From NCBI RefSeq assembly GCF_001422405.1, contig NZ_LMMV01000022.1:362628-426627 (forward strand): 64,000 bases of DNA. Reading direction: 5' to 3'. Below the pieces are notes generated by a model. The model was not told where the DNA came from, made no database searches, and saw only the letters and a program-made list of their open reading frames with translations. Shown in pieces: positions 10,231-19,727 of the stretch. This DNA comes from Pseudorhodoferax sp. Leaf267. Its GTDB lineage: Bacteria > Pseudomonadota > Gammaproteobacteria > Burkholderiales > Burkholderiaceae_C. A program made the translations under genes and the position numbers. Numbering within the stretch: the first letter of the stretch is position 1; each line of letters opens with the position of its first letter.

Positions 10231-11760
10231 TCAGATCTCTCGACGCAGCGCGGGGAACAGGATCACGTCGCGGATGCTGGGCGCGTCGGTCAACAGCATC
10301 ATCAGGCGGTCGACGCCGATGCCGCAGCCACCCGTGGGCGGCATGCCGTACTCGAGTGCGCGCACGAAGTCGTGGTCGTAGTACATCGCCTCGTCGTCCC
10401 CGCTGTCCTTGGCCGCCACCTGGGCCTGGAAGCGGGCGGCCTGTTCCTCCGCGTCGTTGAGTTCGGAAAAGCCGTTGCCGAACTCGCGGCCGGTGATGTA
10501 GAGCTCGAAGCGCTCGGTCACTTCGGGCCGCTCGTCGTTGGCGCGCGCCAGCGGCGAGATCTCGGTCGGGTGCTCCATGATGAACGTGGGCTGCCAGAGC
10601 TTCTCTTCGACGGTCTCCTCGAAGTACAGCACCTGCAGGCTGGCCAGGCTGCGCGTGGACAAACGGTTCTTTTCTTCCGACAGGCCCAGCTTGCGCAGCG
10701 CGGCGATCAGCCAGCCCGTGTCGTCCACATGGTCGCCGGCCTCGGTGTGGGCCAGGATGGCCTCGCGGATCGTGAGGCGCGCGAAGGGCTGCGTGAGGTC
10801 CACGGGCTTGCCGCCATACGTCAGCTGCTGGCCGCCGGCCACGGTCTGCGCGGCGTGGCGCACCAGCGCCTCGGTGAAGTCCATCAGGTCGCGGTAGTTC
10901 CAGTAGGCCGCGTAGAACTCCATCATCGTGAACTCGGGGTTGTGCCGGACCGAGATGCCTTCGTTGCGGAAGTTGCGGTTGATCTCGAACACGCGGTCGA
11001 AGCCGCCGACCACCAGGCGCTTCAAGTACAGCTCGGGCGCGATGCGCAGGAACATCTCCTGGTCCAGCGCGTTGTGGTGCGTCTTGAACGGCTTGGCGTT
11101 GGCGCCGCCGGGGATGGGGTGCAGCATCGGCGTCTCGACCTCCAGGAAGCCGTGCTCGACCATGAAGCCGCGAATCGCCGACACGCCCTGGCTGCGCGCC
11201 ATGAAGCGCTGGCGCGCCTCGGCGTCGGTGATCAGGTCCACATAGCGCTGGCGGTACTTCTGCTCCTGGTCGGTCATGCCGTGGAACTTGTCGGGCAGCG
11301 GCCGCAGCGACTTGGTGAGCAGGCGCACGCTGGTGGCCTTGACCGACAGCTCGCCGGTCTTGGTGCGGAACAGGGTGCCCTCGCAGCCGACGATGTCGCC
11401 CAGGTCCCAGTGCTTGAATGAGGCCAGCACCTCGGGGCCCACGGCGTCCTGCGTGATGTAGAGCTGGATGCGGCCGCTGGCATCCTGCAGCGTGGCGAAG
11501 CAGGCCTTGCCCATCACGCGCTTGAGCATCATGCGGCCGGCCACGACGGCGCGCACGGCCCGGGTTTCCAGTTCCTCGTTGGCCACGCCCTCATGCGCGG
11601 AATGCAGCGCAGCGGCCTTGTCCTGGGGCTTGAAGTCGTTCGGGAAGGCGACGCCCTGGCCCTGGCGCTGCTGCTCGCGCAGGGCCTTGAGCTTCTCGCG
11701 CCGCTCGGCGATCAGCTGGTTGTCGTCGAGGGGAGCGGGCGAAGGGGTGGGTTCGGACAT
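10231..11760 (-). CDS. lysS: Lysyl-tRNA synthetase, class II
   Basis: Charges tRNA-Lys. The 509-residue protein has an N-terminal OB anticodon-binding domain and a class II core, with motif 2 ([18 protein letters not shown]) and motif 3 ([15 protein letters not shown]) clearly visible, the latter near the C-terminus. The ATG at 11760 (Met-Ser-Glu-Pro-Thr) is chosen over an in-frame start at 11811, which adds residues unlike the family. A TAAAAT hexamer on the minus strand (11810-11815) may be the -10 of its promoter. The glycan genes upstream share its direction but are separated by 61 bp. Confidence 0.96.
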   Translation of the reverse strand: MSEPTPSPAPLDDNQLIAERREKLKALREQQRQGQGVAFPNDFKPQDKAAALHSAHEGVANEELETRAVRAVVAGRMMLKRVMGKACFATLQDASGRIQLYITQDAVGPEVLASFKHWDLGDIVGCEGTLFRTKTGELSVKATSVRLLTKSLRPLPDKFHGMTDQEQKYRQRYVDLITDAEARQRFMARSQGVSAIRGFMVEHGFLEVETPMLHPIPGGANAKPFKTHHNALDQEMFLRIAPELYLKRLVVGGFDRVFEINRNFRNEGISVRHNPEFTMMEFYAAYWNYRDLMDFTEALVRHAAQTVAGGQQLTYGGKPVDLTQPFARLTIREAILAHTEAGDHVDDTGWLIAALRKLGLSEEKNRLSTRSLASLQVLYFEETVEEKLWQPTFIMEHPTEISPLARANDERPEVTERFELYITGREFGNGFSELNDAEEQAARFQAQVAAKDSGDDEAMYYDHDFVRALEYGMPPTGGCGIGVDRLMMLLTDAPSIRDVILFPALRREI

Positions 11761-11821
11761 GAAGCAATGGCAATGGGCGCGCGGGCGGGCTGCCTGCGGC
11801 GAACCGCGCATTTTAGAAGGC

Positions 11822-12382
11822 TCAGTGCGCGACGCCCTCGCGCGCCAGCACCTTGTGCGCCGTGCGCCACAGGATGCGCAGGTCCAGCGCCAGGCTGCGG
11901 TGCTGCAGGTACCAATGGTCCAGCGCCACCTTGGCCGGGATCGGCAGCTCGTCGCGGCCGTTGACCTGGGCCCAGCCGGTCAGGCCGGGCAGCAGCGCGT
12001 CCACACCATGCTGCGTGCGCAGCGCGATCAGGTCGTCCTGGTTGAACAGGGCCGGGCGCGGGCCGACGAAGCTCATGTCGCCCTTGAGGATGCTCCACAG
12101 CTGCGGCAACTCGTCCAGGCTGCTGCGGCGCAGGAAGCTGCCGATGGGCGTCAGGTACTGCGCCGGTTGGTCCAGCAGATGCGTGGCCACGGCCGGCGTG
12201 TCGGTGCGCATGCTGCGGAACTTGGGCATGCGGAAGATCCTGTTGTGCCGGCCGACGCGGTCGGACCAGTAAAGCGCCGGGCCGGGCGAGGTCAGGCGCA
12301 CCAGCGTGGCGACGGCCAGCAGCGGCATGGCCAGCAGCGCCAGCAATGCCAGCGCCAGTGTGAGGTCAAGCAGGCGCTTCAT
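11822..12382 (-). CDS. Undecaprenyl-phosphate sugar phosphotransferase (short PglC/WcaJ-type)
   Basis: Monotopic phosphoglycosyl transferase that starts glycan synthesis by moving a sugar 1-phosphate from a UDP-sugar to undecaprenyl phosphate. The 186-residue protein has one N-terminal membrane-inserting segment (residues 7-30), KFRSM at 54-58, the catalytic Asp90-Glu91 pair in [10 protein letters not shown], and [10 protein letters not shown] at 101-110. It lacks the extra N-terminal membrane domain of WbaP/WcaJ. The start overlaps the stop of the reductase gene (ATGA). With that reductase and the dehydratase at 17762-19714 the likely substrate is UDP-QuiNAc, by analogy with Rhizobium WreU; this is inference. 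Confidence 0.88.
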   Translation of the reverse strand: MKRLLDLTLALALLALLAMPLLAVATLVRLTSPGPALYWSDRVGRHNRIFRMPKFRSMRTDTPAVATHLLDQPAQYLTPIGSFLRRSSLDELPQLWSILKGDMSFVGPRPALFNQDDLIALRTQHGVDALLPGLTGWAQVNGRDELPIPAKVALDHWYLQHRSLALDLRILWRTAHKVLAREGVAH

Positions 12383-13326
12383 GGCGCCATGCCCTGCGCG
12401 GCGCGGCGCAGGCCTTCGTCCACGCTGACCGGGGGCTGCCAGCCCAGCAGCGTGCGGGTTTTGGTGATGTCGACCTGCAGGTTGCCGCACAGGCGTTCGG
12501 CGGCAGCGCGGCGGCCCAGCAGCGCCGCGCTGGCCTCCAGCAGCGGCACAGGCAAGGGCCATAGCCGCGCCGGCTTGCCCATGGCGCGGCCCATGCGGCG
12601 CAGCAGGTCTGGCGTGGAGAGGTCTTCGCCATCGCTGACCAGAAAGGTCTGGTTCGCCGCGGCCGGATGCTCCAGGCACAGCAGCAGCAGGTCGACCAGG
12701 TTGTCGATGCCGACCAGGCTGCGGCGGTTGTGGATGCTTCCCAGCGGCAACGGCCAGCCGCGCGCGACGGCGCGCATCAGGGCGGCGAAGTTGGCTTTGA
12801 CGCCGGGGCCGTAGACCAGGGGGGGGCGGATGATGACGACCTGCATGCCGGTGGTCTCGGCGACTTCGCGCAAGCCTTGCTCAGCCTCGGCCTTGCTGGT
12901 AGCATAGTGGTCTACCGGCTGTGGCGAGATGTCCGCGGTGAAGGCTTGGCCCGGCGCGCTGGCCTCACCATGGACCTTGATCGTGCTCACAAACACGAAG
13001 CGCTGCACACCGGAGGCGGCGGCCTGCCGAGCCAACTGCAGGGCGCCGGCCGTGTTGGCCGCGCGGAACGCTGCCAGCGGCGATGCGGAGTCATCTTGCA
13101 TGACATGCACACGTGCCGCCAGGTGGAGCACGGCGTCGCAGCCGCGCAGTGCGGCCGAGACATTGGCCTGCGCGTTCAGCGCCCACGCCACCTCGCGTGT
13201 GTGGGCTGGCAATGGCCGACCCCAGGGCCGGCGCAGCGCCAGGTGCATGGGTTGATGGCGCGCAGCCAGTGCCCGCACCGCGGCCTGCCCCACGAAGCCG
13301 TGGCCACCGGTGACGAAATAGCGCAT
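12379..13326 (-). CDS. NAD-dependent epimerase/dehydratase, probable UDP-4-ketosugar reductase
   Basis: A short-chain dehydrogenase/reductase of the extended type. The nucleotide-binding motif TGGHGFVG is at residues 6-13 and the catalytic set is Ser114, Tyr141 and Lys145 (YATSK). Length is 315 residues from the ATG at 13326; upstream in-frame starts (13344, 13383) would precede the Rossmann motif with unrelated residues. Sequence type and genomic partners resemble WbpV/WreQ, which reduce the 4-keto group to give UDP-QuiNAc, but a 4-epimerase role cannot be excluded. It is translationally coupled to the phosphoglycosyl transferase and divergent from the first glycosyltransferase. Confidence 0.8.
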   Translation of the reverse strand: MRYFVTGGHGFVGQAAVRALAARHQPMHLALRRPWGRPLPAHTREVAWALNAQANVSAALRGCDAVLHLAARVHVMQDDSASPLAAFRAANTAGALQLARQAAASGVQRFVFVSTIKVHGEASAPGQAFTADISPQPVDHYATSKAEAEQGLREVAETTGMQVVIIRPPLVYGPGVKANFAALMRAVARGWPLPLGSIHNRRSLVGIDNLVDLLLLCLEHPAAANQTFLVSDGEDLSTPDLLRRMGRAMGKPARLWPLPVPLLEASAALLGRRAAAERLCGNLQVDITKTRTLLGWQPPVSVDEGLRRAAQGMAP

Positions 13327-13427
13327 CGTGGAATGGTCTGGCATGAAGGGGTGCGGCGCACAGCGCGCACAATGGTAGAGCACTGGTTTGTCGGCGCGAT
13401 GGTGCGTGCGGCGCCGTGACCGCCCCG

Positions 13428-14585
13428 ATGCCCAAACTGCTGTATTTCATCTCCGAGGACTGGTTCTTCTGCTCGCATTTTCTGGACCGCGCCAAGGCCG
13501 CTCAGCAGGCTGGCTACGAGGTCGTGGTGTTGACGCGCTTGCGCGAGCATGAGGGCCTGCTGCGCAACGCGGGATTTCGATTGATCCAGCTGCACATGGA
13601 ACGCGGCGGCACGAACCCACTGCGCGAACTCGGGGTGTTGCGCCAGGTTTGGCGCGTCTACCGGGCAGAGCGGCCCGACCTGGTGCACCACATCGCGTTG
13701 AAGCCTATCCTGTACGGCAGCCTAGTGGCCCGCTGGCTCGGGTCACGTGCCGTTGTCAATGCGCCGGTTGGCATGGGCTATGTGTTCACCGCGCAGGGAA
13801 GCCGTGGCCGCTTGCTGCGTGCGCTGGTGCGGCGCGCGCTGCAGGCGCTGCTGAACCCGCCGGGTAGCAAGGTGGTGTTCGAGAACGAAGAAGACCTGGC
13901 TGCCAGCGTCCGTTCTGGCAGCGTGGGCCAGCCGGACGCGGTGCTGATTCGCGGTGCCGGCGTCGATACCGAAGTCTTCGCCCCGGTGGCACCGCCCGCT
14001 GGCACGCCCATCGTCGTGCTCGCGGCGCGCATGCTGCGTGACAAGGGCGTCGTGGAGTTCGTGGAAGCTGCCGGGTTGCTGCGAGCGCGTGGCATCGATG
14101 TGTGCTGCTGGCTGGTCGGCGCGCCCGACCCGGCGAACCCCTCGTCGTTGACGACTACGCAGTTGCAGGCCTGGCAGCGCGAGGGTGTGGTGAGGTGGTG
14201 CGGGCATCGCGATCGGATGGAGCAGGTGCTGAGCCAATGCCACATTGCATGCCTGCCGTCGTACCGGGAGGGCCTGCCCAAGTTCCTGCTGGAGGCCATG
14301 GCCTGCGGCCTGCCTGTGGTGGCCACAGACGTGACGGGCTGCCGCGAAGCGGTGGAACGCGACCGCACGGGCTTGCTGGTGCCGCCGCGCGACGCGCATT
14401 CCCTGGCCGAGGCCATCCAGACGCTGGTGCAGAGCCCATCGCTGCGCGCCAGCCTGGGTGCCGAGGCGCGCACGCGCGTGCTGGCGCGGTTTGCTCGTAC
14501 GCGCATCGTGGGCGAGACGCTGGACCTGTATGCCCAAATGCTGGCAACCGGCCGCCGGGCTGCCGACGCGACGCGGGCATGCTGA
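13428..14585 (+). CDS. Glycosyltransferase, GT4 family
   Basis: A GT-B fold retaining glycosyltransferase of 385 residues. The C-terminal nucleotide-sugar domain has the EX7E-type motif EGLPKFLLE followed by AMACGLPVVATDVTG, and a VLAARMLRDKGV beginning typical of GT4 enzymes. The ATG at 13428 gives the usual N-terminus (MPKLLYFISEDW); a GTG at 13416 is the alternative. It probably adds the second sugar to the lipid-linked glycan, but its specificity cannot be read from the sequence. The 3' end overlaps the flippase gene by seven bases. Confidence 0.87.
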   Translation: MPKLLYFISEDWFFCSHFLDRAKAAQQAGYEVVVLTRLREHEGLLRNAGFRLIQLHMERGGTNPLRELGVLRQVWRVYRAERPDLVHHIALKPILYGSLVARWLGSRAVVNAPVGMGYVFTAQGSRGRLLRALVRRALQALLNPPGSKVVFENEEDLAASVRSGSVGQPDAVLIRGAGVDTEVFAPVAPPAGTPIVVLAARMLRDKGVVEFVEAAGLLRARGIDVCCWLVGAPDPANPSSLTTTQLQAWQREGVVRWCGHRDRMEQVLSQCHIACLPSYREGLPKFLLEAMACGLPVVATDVTGCREAVERDRTGLLVPPRDAHSLAEAIQTLVQSPSLRASLGAEARTRVLARFARTRIVGETLDLYAQMLATGRRAADATRAC

Positions 14586-15775
14586 CGGCTGTCCAGTCGG
14601 CCTCGGCGATGCACATGGCCAGCAGCGTGCTGCAGCGGCTGAGCGCCTTGGCACTCACGGTGATGATCGGCCAGGGTCACTCGCTGGAACGCATGGGCGA
14701 GTGGTTCATCGCGCAGACGCTGGCGCTGGCGGTCCAAGGGCCCGTGGGCATGGCGCTGGCGCAGCACCTGATCGCCGACGGCAGTGCGCCAGACGCGCCG
14801 CGGCGCCGCCATTTCCTGGAGGCCGTGAAGCTCGCCACGATGGCCACCGCACTGGCGTTCGGCCTCGTGCACCTGCTGCTTGCCAGCGGGGCGCTGCCGG
14901 CGGCCTGGGTGGTGCTCGGCCCGGGGGCGCTGGCCAGCGTGTGGCTCTATGCCACGGGCGGCGCGGTCTACCTGCTGGTCTCGGCATGGTTGTTGGTCGA
15001 GGGCGATGCTGCGCGGCTGCGGCGCCTCGTGGCGGTGGGCATGGCGGCCGTCGCGCTGCCCGCGCCGTTCGTGTGCGGCCCGCATCTGTGGGCCGGGGTC
15101 GCCATCGCGGGCGCGGTGCTGGGTGCCGGGGCTATGCTGTCCGCCGGACTGTCCGGCGCCGATCTGCGAGCCGCCTGGCAAGCCCGCATGGGCGCGGTGT
15201 TCGGGCGTGTCTTGCCATTGGCGCTCGGCAATGCGATGGTGAATCCCGCCCTGTTCGTTTCGGTTTATGTAGTGGGCGTGCTCGGTGGCGCATCGGCCGC
15301 CGCCGTGTACGGCATCGGCAATCAGGTCCGCAACTTGCTCATGCTGCCGGCGTCCCTGGTTCTGCCCCTGCATCTGCGGGCCCGCGCAGGCGGGCGCCGG
15401 TCGCGGGCGGCCCCGGTCACCTTGTGGTGCGCCGCGTTGGTGCTGCTGCCCTGCATGGCGTGGCCGGGCCTCGTGTTCCGCATTTTCAGTGCGCAGGCGA
15501 CCACTCCCGAGATCGACAGCGTGGTGCGCCTTGCACTGGCCTCCGTGCCCCTGGCACTGCTGGCCGCGTTTGCGGGCCAGACGCTGATCGCGAAGGGGCG
15601 CCGCTGGAGTTCGCCCCTGCTCAACGCGTGGTGGTGCGCGAGCCTGCTGCTGGCATATGTCGCATTGCCGCTGGTCGATTCGGCCGCCGTCAGAATGTCC
15701 GCGGCGCAGGTGCTCGCGTATGCCGCGCTGGCCGGCTTGGTTGCTGGCCTGCTCCGGCATGGCACGCGAACATGA
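14579..15775 (+). CDS. Wzx-like polysaccharide flippase
   Basis: A 398-residue integral membrane protein with roughly ten to twelve predicted hydrophobic helices and short charged loops, of the O-antigen or oligosaccharide translocase type. It is expected to flip the undecaprenyl-linked glycan across the inner membrane. Sequence conservation in this family is weak, so the call rests on topology, size and its place among glycosyltransferase genes. The ATG at 14579 lies inside the upstream gene and the stop overlaps the next ATG, so the four plus-strand genes appear to form one operon. Confidence 0.75.
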   Translation: MLTAVQSASAMHMASSVLQRLSALALTVMIGQGHSLERMGEWFIAQTLALAVQGPVGMALAQHLIADGSAPDAPRRRHFLEAVKLATMATALAFGLVHLLLASGALPAAWVVLGPGALASVWLYATGGAVYLLVSAWLLVEGDAARLRRLVAVGMAAVALPAPFVCGPHLWAGVAIAGAVLGAGAMLSAGLSGADLRAAWQARMGAVFGRVLPLALGNAMVNPALFVSVYVVGVLGGASAAAVYGIGNQVRNLLMLPASLVLPLHLRARAGGRRSRAAPVTLWCAALVLLPCMAWPGLVFRIFSAQATTPEIDSVVRLALASVPLALLAAFAGQTLIAKGRRWSSPLLNAWWCASLLLAYVALPLVDSAAVRMSAAQVLAYAALAGLVAGLLRHGTRT

Positions 15776-16914
15776 ACATAGCCTTCATCTGCAATGAATA
15801 TCCACCCGCCCAAGGTGGCGGCATCGGGCCGGCGGTGCGCGCGCTAGCCAGGGGCCTGGTTGCGGCCGGGCATGTGGCGATCGTGGTGGGCTTATATGAG
15901 CACGAGGCGGTCGAAGAAGACGAAGGCGTGATCGTCTACCGCCTCGCCTTTCCGATGGGTGCCGCCATTCGCCGCGTCTTGTTGGCGCGGCGGTTCCTGC
16001 ATGCGCGCTTGGCAGCCCTGTGCCGGCGCCATGCGATCGACGCGGTCGAGTGGCCAGACTTTCAAGGTCTGTTCCATGTGCCGACGCCCGGGGCGACCGA
16101 CATCGTGAAGCTGCATGGCACCACTCTGAGCCACCGCGTGCATGGCCTGATCAAGACTCACTGGATCGCGCAGCCCAGCTGGGAACATTTCGAACGCCGG
16201 ACCTTGCACCGGATTCCGTTCTGGGTCGGCGTGTCGCGCACCTTCCTGGAGGAATGGAAGGCGTACTTCCCGTGGGTGCCGCAAGTTGAAGGCGTGGTCC
16301 ACAACCCTGTGGATTCGCGGTTATTCGCGCCACCGCCCGCATCGGAGGCGCGGCAGCGCCAGGTGTTCTTCAGCGGCGCCTTCCGGGAGCGCAAGGGCAT
16401 TCGCACACTGGTGCAGGGTGCGCACCTGGCCATGCAGCGGGGCGTGGATTTCCGCCTCGTGCTGATGGGCTACGAGGCCGAGTACACCCAAGCCCAGCTG
16501 CGTGCCTTGGCACCAGGGGCCGGACACAGGCTGGCGTTCGTTCCGTTCGGGTCGCAGCGGGAAGTGGCCCGGTACATGCGCGCGAGCGCCGTGTTTGCCA
16601 TGCCTAGCCACTACGAATCCTGCGGCAATGGCTGGCTGGAGGCGGCCATGTGTGGCACGCCTGCCATCGGATCGACGGCCGCGTGCGGGCCCGAGATCGT
16701 GCGCCACGGCGTCGACGGGCTCAACGTTGCGCCTGGCGACGCGCGGGCCACGTCGGACGCCATCGAGACGCTGCTGTGCGACGCTGGCCGTTGGCACGGC
16801 ATGTCGCAGGCCGCCCAAACCGATGCGCCCCATCGGTTCGGCGTGGCAGCCTGCGTGCAGGCCAGCCTCAACTTCTATGCGCGGTGCCGGGATGCCGACC
16901 GGCAACGTGCCTGA
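15772..16914 (+). CDS. Glycosyltransferase, GT4 family
   Basis: A 380-residue GT-B glycosyltransferase. The N-terminal acceptor domain begins MNIAFICNEYPP and has the glycine-rich QGGGIGP loop; the C-terminal donor domain has FFSGAFRERKGI and the EX7E motif ESCGNGWLE, followed by AAMCGTPAIGS. This is the second GT4 enzyme of the locus. The start sits in the flippase stop codon. Donor and acceptor are unknown. Confidence 0.87.
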   Translation: MNIAFICNEYPPAQGGGIGPAVRALARGLVAAGHVAIVVGLYEHEAVEEDEGVIVYRLAFPMGAAIRRVLLARRFLHARLAALCRRHAIDAVEWPDFQGLFHVPTPGATDIVKLHGTTLSHRVHGLIKTHWIAQPSWEHFERRTLHRIPFWVGVSRTFLEEWKAYFPWVPQVEGVVHNPVDSRLFAPPPASEARQRQVFFSGAFRERKGIRTLVQGAHLAMQRGVDFRLVLMGYEAEYTQAQLRALAPGAGHRLAFVPFGSQREVARYMRASAVFAMPSHYESCGNGWLEAAMCGTPAIGSTAACGPEIVRHGVDGLNVAPGDARATSDAIETLLCDAGRWHGMSQAAQTDAPHRFGVAACVQASLNFYARCRDADRQRA

Positions 16915-16942
16915 TGCAGATCTGCGACGAGGAGGCAAGAGC

Positions 16943-17683
16943 GTGCTGTTCACCGTTTTGATGTGCGCGCACCGCGACGATGACTTTGTGATGCCGGCCG
17001 TGCAGAGCGTGCTGCAACAGACGGACGCGAACTTCGAGTTGCTGATCGTGCTCAACGGCTGCCCCGATAGCCTGCCTGCGCGGCTGCAAGCGCTCGGCGA
17101 TCCGCGCATCGTGCTGCACCGCACGGCGATTCGGCAGCTCGGCTTCAATCTGAATGTGGGGGCGCAACTGGCGCGCGGGCAGTATTTGGTGCGCTTCGAC
17201 GCAGACGATCTCTGTCACCCGGAACGTCTACAGCGAACGCGGGAAATTCTCGCGCAGCACCCGGACGCCGATCTCGTGGCCGGTTCCTGCAGACGTATCT
17301 CGGTGACGGGCGAGGTCATCGGCCATCTGGACGTCGGTGGGGACTGGCGACGCGCCTTGAACTGGAAGAACCCGTTCGTGCACCCGGCGGTCGCGATCCG
17401 GCGGGATTGCCTGCTGCGCATGCGTGGGTACGCCGGCGGCCTGCACAGTGAAGACTACGAACTGTGGCTGCGCATGGCGGAGGAACCGGACATTCGTGTG
17501 GTGACCTCCTCGTTCCCGATGATCGACTACCGCACATCGCCGCAGCAGGCCAGCGGCACCGTGCGGGGCTATGCCGAAGTGGCCGGCTACATGTGGACCA
17601 GCTTCCTGGCGCGGCCCAGGCCGGGCCGGTTGCTGGGCGTCATGGTCGCCGCGGGCAAGGTGGTCCGGGCCTGGCTGCGATGA
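16943..17683 (+). CDS. Glycosyltransferase, GT2 family
   Basis: A GT-A fold enzyme of 246 residues. The N-terminus (VLMCAHRDDDFVMPAVQSVL) is the typical GT2 entry, the metal-binding DxD is Asp86-Ala-Asp88 in VRFDADDL, and the catalytic-base region is HSEDYELWLRM. The GTG at 16943 is preferred because AGGAGG (16930-16935) lies seven bases upstream and the family homology starts immediately after it; an in-frame ATG at 16892 would overlap the previous gene. It is the last gene of the plus-strand glycan operon and converges on the dehydratase gene. Confidence 0.87.
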   Translation: MLFTVLMCAHRDDDFVMPAVQSVLQQTDANFELLIVLNGCPDSLPARLQALGDPRIVLHRTAIRQLGFNLNVGAQLARGQYLVRFDADDLCHPERLQRTREILAQHPDADLVAGSCRRISVTGEVIGHLDVGGDWRRALNWKNPFVHPAVAIRRDCLLRMRGYAGGLHSEDYELWLRMAEEPDIRVVTSSFPMIDYRTSPQQASGTVRGYAEVAGYMWTSFLARPRPGRLLGVMVAAGKVVRAWLR

Positions 17684-17761
17684 AGTCGCTATCGATAATC
17701 CACCGGCGCTCCGTCTCGAGGACCCCGGGCCGCGCACCGTACACCAGGAGAATGTTCTGGG

Positions 17762-19714
17762 TCAGGGCAGCGGTCTCTCCGCAGAACCCGCGAACCCTGG
17801 CACCAGCTCCTGCAGTAGCGTGAGCATCCTGGCACTCGCTCCATGCCGCGCAGCGTCCGTCAGTGCCTGCAGAGGGGCCTTCAGCGCTGGCCAGGTCAGG
17901 TGCTCTTCCCGCGCGCGCAGGATGCGCGGATGCTCGGTGGGCTCCGGGTTATCGCCAATCAGCAGTTCCTCGTACAGTTTCTCGCCAGGGCGCAGCCCGG
18001 TGATGGTGATGGCGATCTCCCCGTCCGGATGCGCCGCATCGCGCACGGTCAGGCCGGACAGATCGACCATGCGCAGCGCCAGGTCCAGGATCCTCACGGG
18101 CTGGCCCATCTCCAGCACGAACACATCACCACCACGCGCCATGGCGCCGGCCTGCAGCACCAGCTGTGCGGCCTCGGTGATGGTCATGAAGTAGCGCGTC
18201 ACCTCGGCGTGTGTCACGGTGAGGGGCCCGCCTGCCGCCAGCTGCCGCCGGAACAGCGGCACCACGCTGCCGCTGGAGCCCAGCACATTGCCGAAGCGCA
18301 CCATCGAGAACTGCGTGGCGTTGTCCAGTACCACGGCGCCGGCATCGGCCAGCGGGTCGAACGCGACCACGGGGCTGGCCGCCAGCGCCTGCAGGATCAG
18401 CTCGGCCACGCGCTTGCTGGCGCCCATCACGTTGGTCGGCCGCACGGCCTTGTCGGTGGAGACCAGCACGAAATGCGCGGCGCCGCTGGCCATGGCGGCA
18501 CGCGCCAGGTTCAGCGTGCCCAGCACGTTGTTCATCACGCCTTCGGCCGCGTTGTCTTCCACCAGCGGCACATGCTTGTAGGCGGCGGCATGGTAGATCG
18601 TGCTGGGGCGCCAGGTGCGGCACAGCGTGGCGAGCCGCGCGTAGTGCACCACGCTGCCCAGCACGGGCACCAGCGCGACCTGCCGACCCTGCATCTGGCA
18701 CAGGGCGCGCAGCTCCTCGTGGATGCTGTAGAGCGCGAATTCGCTGTGGTCCAGCAGCACCAGGGTCTGCGGCTGCTCGCGCACGATCTGTCGGCACAGC
18801 TCGCTGCCGATGCTGCCGCCCGCGCCCGTCACCAGCACCGTGCGCCCGGCCAGGTTGCGCGCCAGCAGCTCGGGCCGGGGCGGTACGGGTTCGCGGCCCA
18901 GCAGGTCTTCGATGTCCAGCTCGCGGATGTCCTGCACGCTGACGCGGCCGCTGGCCAGGTCGGACAGGCCAGGCAGGGTGCGCACGCGGGCGCCCAGGGG
19001 CTGCAGCCGCTGGATGATCTGGTTGCGCCGCTCGCGCGTGGCGCTGGGCAGGGCGAGCAGGATGTCGGTGATGCGCAGGCGTGGCACCAGGGCGGCGAGT
19101 TCGCGCGGCGCGTAGACCTTGGTGCCGTTGATGCTGCGGCCGGCCTTGCCCGGGTCGTCGTCGACGAAGCCCAGCAAGGCATAGGGCTGGCGCGCGCTGG
19201 CCAGCGCGGCGGCTGTCTGGGCACCGGCCGTGCCGGCGCCATAGATCAACAGGCGCATGTTGCTGCGGTGGCCGCGGCGCGCCAGGCCGTCGAGCCACGA
19301 GCGTGCCGTGGCGCGGCTCGTGACCACCAGCATCAGGAAGATCAGCGGCTGCAGGATGCCCAGGCTGCGCGGCACGACCGACAGGCCGGCCTTTTGCATG
19401 ACGAACAGCGCCGCCAGCAGCATCAGCCCATACACCGCCGTGGCCCGGGCCGTCGTGCTCAGCGCCGCCAGGCCGGTGTAGCGAAAGATCGCGCGGTACA
19501 GGCCGAAGCGCACAAACACCGGGACCGAGAGCAGCGGCCCGATGGCGTAGATGGCCCATTGCGCGTCCTGCGGCCAGTGCAGCTGGTCCAGGCGCAGCGT
19601 GAAGGCCAGCCACATGGCGGCCAGCGACAGCAGCACGTCGATGACGACCACGACCAGGCGCTTGACGGAGCGCGGCCAGGCGAGGATGTTGGGTGTGGCG
19701 CGGGGGACGTGCAT
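17762..19714 (-). CDS. Membrane-bound nucleotide-sugar 4,6-dehydratase (WbpM/CapD-like)
   Basis: A 650-residue protein with four hydrophobic segments in the first 140 residues, a first Rossmann domain (LLIYGAGTAGAQ from about 155) and a catalytic dehydratase domain (VTGAGGSIGSE, 295-305). The catalytic triad appears as Ser419, Met430 and Lys434, that is, Met replaces the usual Tyr, which is a known feature of WbpM. The enzyme makes the 4-keto-6-deoxy intermediate from UDP-GlcNAc at the inner membrane. It faces the glycan operon and is separated from it by 78 bp without a visible terminator. It likely feeds the reductase and phosphoglycosyl transferase at 11822-13326. Confidence 0.92.
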   Translation of the reverse strand: MHVPRATPNILAWPRSVKRLVVVVIDVLLSLAAMWLAFTLRLDQLHWPQDAQWAIYAIGPLLSVPVFVRFGLYRAIFRYTGLAALSTTARATAVYGLMLLAALFVMQKAGLSVVPRSLGILQPLIFLMLVVTSRATARSWLDGLARRGHRSNMRLLIYGAGTAGAQTAAALASARQPYALLGFVDDDPGKAGRSINGTKVYAPRELAALVPRLRITDILLALPSATRERRNQIIQRLQPLGARVRTLPGLSDLASGRVSVQDIRELDIEDLLGREPVPPRPELLARNLAGRTVLVTGAGGSIGSELCRQIVREQPQTLVLLDHSEFALYSIHEELRALCQMQGRQVALVPVLGSVVHYARLATLCRTWRPSTIYHAAAYKHVPLVEDNAAEGVMNNVLGTLNLARAAMASGAAHFVLVSTDKAVRPTNVMGASKRVAELILQALAASPVVAFDPLADAGAVVLDNATQFSMVRFGNVLGSSGSVVPLFRRQLAAGGPLTVTHAEVTRYFMTITEAAQLVLQAGAMARGGDVFVLEMGQPVRILDLALRMVDLSGLTVRDAAHPDGEIAITITGLRPGEKLYEELLIGDNPEPTEHPRILRAREEHLTWPALKAPLQALTDAARHGASARMLTLLQELVPGFAGSAERPLP

Positions 19715-19727
19715 CGGCGCCGGGACT

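Noticed and set aside
17684-17761. Terminator between the GT2 gene and the dehydratase
   Set aside because: No stem with a T run on either strand was found in this 78-bp gap.
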